Made by a program: the position numbers and the translations under genes
Origin: UBA8106 sp964569695
Lineage (GTDB): Bacteria; Acidobacteriota; Vicinamibacteria; Vicinamibacterales; UBA823
Direction of reading: 5' to 3'
DNA: 64,000 nucleotides
NCBI GenBank assembly: GCA_964569695.1
Contig: CAZMUA010000001.1
Location: forward strand, 1-64,000
The notes under the pieces: model-generated
Told to the model about the DNA's origin: nothing
What the model saw: only the letters and a program-made list of their open reading frames with translations
The model's database searches: none
Shown here: positions 62,985-64,000 of the stretch, piece after piece
How positions within the stretch are numbered: position 1 is the first letter of the stretch
Layout of the letters: each line of letters begins with the position of its first letter

Positions 62985-64000
62985 CTACTTCCCGATGCAG
63001 AAATGTTGAAAGATGTGGTGGAGCAGGTCGTCGGGTGCGCGAGCACCCGTGATTTCCTCAAGAGCCGTTCTGGCCCCTCGCAGATCGGCAAGAATGAATT
63101 CCTCCGATACGCCTTCAGCAACAGATTGTGCGCCTTGGTTCAAAGACTTTAGTGCGAGCTTTAAAAGTTCAAGGTGGCGGACATTGGAAATCGAGCCTGA
63201 ATCGCGTTGTAATTCGTCACCGTCTAGGGCTTGGACCATCGCCGTGCGAAGCTCGTCCATTCCTACTTGTTTGCTCATTGAGGTCTCCACCACACCTCGC
63301 CCCTTCTCAGAATTTAAGCGGTCAGCCGGCCAAAACGAAGGTAGGTCAGTCTTGTTGAGCACAAAGAGTCGCCGACTGTTCGCAGTTTCTTGTAAGAGTG
63401 ATTCATCGGCTTGCTCAATTGGCCGTGATCGATCGAAAACCAGCACTAGTAAATCCGCGACCTCGCCAGCTTTTCGTGATCGCGCCATGCCTTCCACTTC
63501 AACCAAGTTGTCCGATGGGTGAATACCTGCGGTATCGACTAGACGCACTGGGATTCCACTAAGATCGATAGTTTCGGTTACAAGATCTCGAGTAGTGCCA
63601 GCTATTGTTGTCACGATCGCCCGATCTACTCCAATAAGTCGATTAAAAAGACTAGATTTTCCGGTATTCGGTTTCCCGAGAATCACCACCTGGCGACCCT
63701 CTCGAAGTACTCGGTTGCGGCTACCATCAGCTAGGAGTGCTTCGACACGCTCCGTAATAGACTGTATTTTAGCTGTCGTGGTCGAACGACTAACGAAGTG
63801 ATACCTCTCTTCAGGAAAGTCCAGCGAGGCTTCTAAACGAGAAACCAGATCAAAAAGGTCAGTGTCGAGTTCAGTGATGGCTGTCGTCAGTGTGCCTTCA
63901 AGCTGATCGAATGCGACGCGCGCTTGGGCCGGCGTGACCGCATCTACCAAATCCGCGACAGCCTCCGCTTGCACTAAGTCAAACCTGCCGCTTAGAAAAG
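62985..64000 (-). CDS. mnmE: tRNA modification GTPase MnmE (5' end beyond window)
   Basis: Partial: the frame is open to 64000, about 338 residues, and the N-terminal folate-binding domain is cut by the window edge. Seen: central helix FLSGRFDLVQAEAVADLVDA, G-domain P-loop GKPNTGKSSLFNRLIG, G3 VDTAGIHPSD, G4 NKTD, and the C-terminal HHIFQHFCIGK with the conserved Cys. The apparent GTG start at 63974 is only an internal codon. Confidence 0.96.
   Translation of the reverse strand, partial: FLSGRFDLVQAEAVADLVDAVTPAQARVAFDQLEGTLTTAITELDTDLFDLVSRLEASLDFPEERYHFVSRSTTTAKIQSITERVEALLADGSRNRVLREGRQVVILGKPNTGKSSLFNRLIGVDRAIVTTIAGTTRDLVTETIDLSGIPVRLVDTAGIHPSDNLVEVEGMARSRKAGEVADLLVLVFDRSRPIEQADESLLQETANSRRLFVLNKTDLPSFWPADRLNSEKGRGVVETSMSKQVGMDELRTAMVQALDGDELQRDSGSISNVRHLELLKLALKSLNQGAQSVAEGVSEEFILADLRGARTALEEITGARAPDDLLHHIFQHFCIGK

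Noticed and set aside
1..64000. tRNA genes, CRISPR arrays, insertion sequences or prophage
   Set aside because: No T-loop-like tRNA ends, regular repeat-spacer arrays, transposase or phage genes were seen on reading the gaps.

Overview
The window looks like chromosomal DNA of a Gram-negative, probably aerobic heterotrophic bacterium of roughly 50% GC. Outer-membrane and envelope functions (SurA-type chaperone, Wzm/Wzt polysaccharide exporter, heptose-phosphate adenylyltransferase, lipoproteins), many secreted hydrolases, three sulfatases, a UPF0182 protein and an mnmE-mnmG-rsmG-parA-parB block next to F1 ATP synthase genes fit Acidobacteriota best (a Vicinamibacteria-like lineage). That placement is inference from gene content. 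No tRNA, rRNA, CRISPR, insertion sequence or phage was seen, and no gene-free stretch exceeds 300 bases.

Layout. 1-20216: secreted or membrane catabolic genes on both strands. These are a PafA-like phosphatase cut by an in-frame UAG, an LVIVD-repeat protein, a multicopper oxidase, a YjiH-type transporter, three sulfatases, a zinc-ribbon protein, UPF0182, an amidohydrolase, an MBL hydrolase, an aminotransferase and a bicupin. 20327-26573 (minus): an operon of two M16 peptidases followed by the E1-alpha, E1-beta and E2 subunits of a 2-oxoacid dehydrogenase. 26853-35815: an aminotransferase, an M1 peptidase, a three-domain DsbD, glutamine synthetase, a FabZ-like protein and a PCYCGC-motif selenoprotein. 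35912-40733: a signalling block (hybrid histidine kinase, FliA-type sigma factor, stand-alone DHp-like protein, AlpA-like HTH protein, sigma-54 activator). 41054-50961 (minus): dusB, a NusG-like antiterminator, surA, mfd, rfaE2, wzt, wzm and a PP2C phosphatase. 51054-57334 (minus): ATP synthase genes b', b, delta, alpha, gamma, beta, epsilon; subunits a and c are elsewhere. 57512-64000 (minus): selD, parB, parA with a near-perfect parS, rsmG, mnmG and the 3' part of mnmE, a typical origin-proximal arrangement.

The main discovery is selenocysteine use. Two genes appear truncated by UGA, but each reads on in frame with clear family homology. selD continues upstream to an ATG with a strong ribosome-binding site and places UGA at residue 17, the position of the catalytic Cys/Sec of selenophosphate synthetase. 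The PCYCGC-motif membrane-anchored protein reads through UGA into a UxxC motif where family members have CxxC. In both cases a stem-loop of bacterial SECIS dimensions follows the UGA directly. SelD makes the selenium donor needed for both proteins, including itself. The Sec-PCYCGC protein is the best candidate here for an undescribed selenoprotein family.

Other notable structures are a 13-bp perfect inverted repeat whose right arm ends on the fabZ start codon, a 40-bp palindrome in the glnA leader, and paired GTCA-A-tract-TGAC palindromes 32 bp apart upstream of the sigma factor gene.
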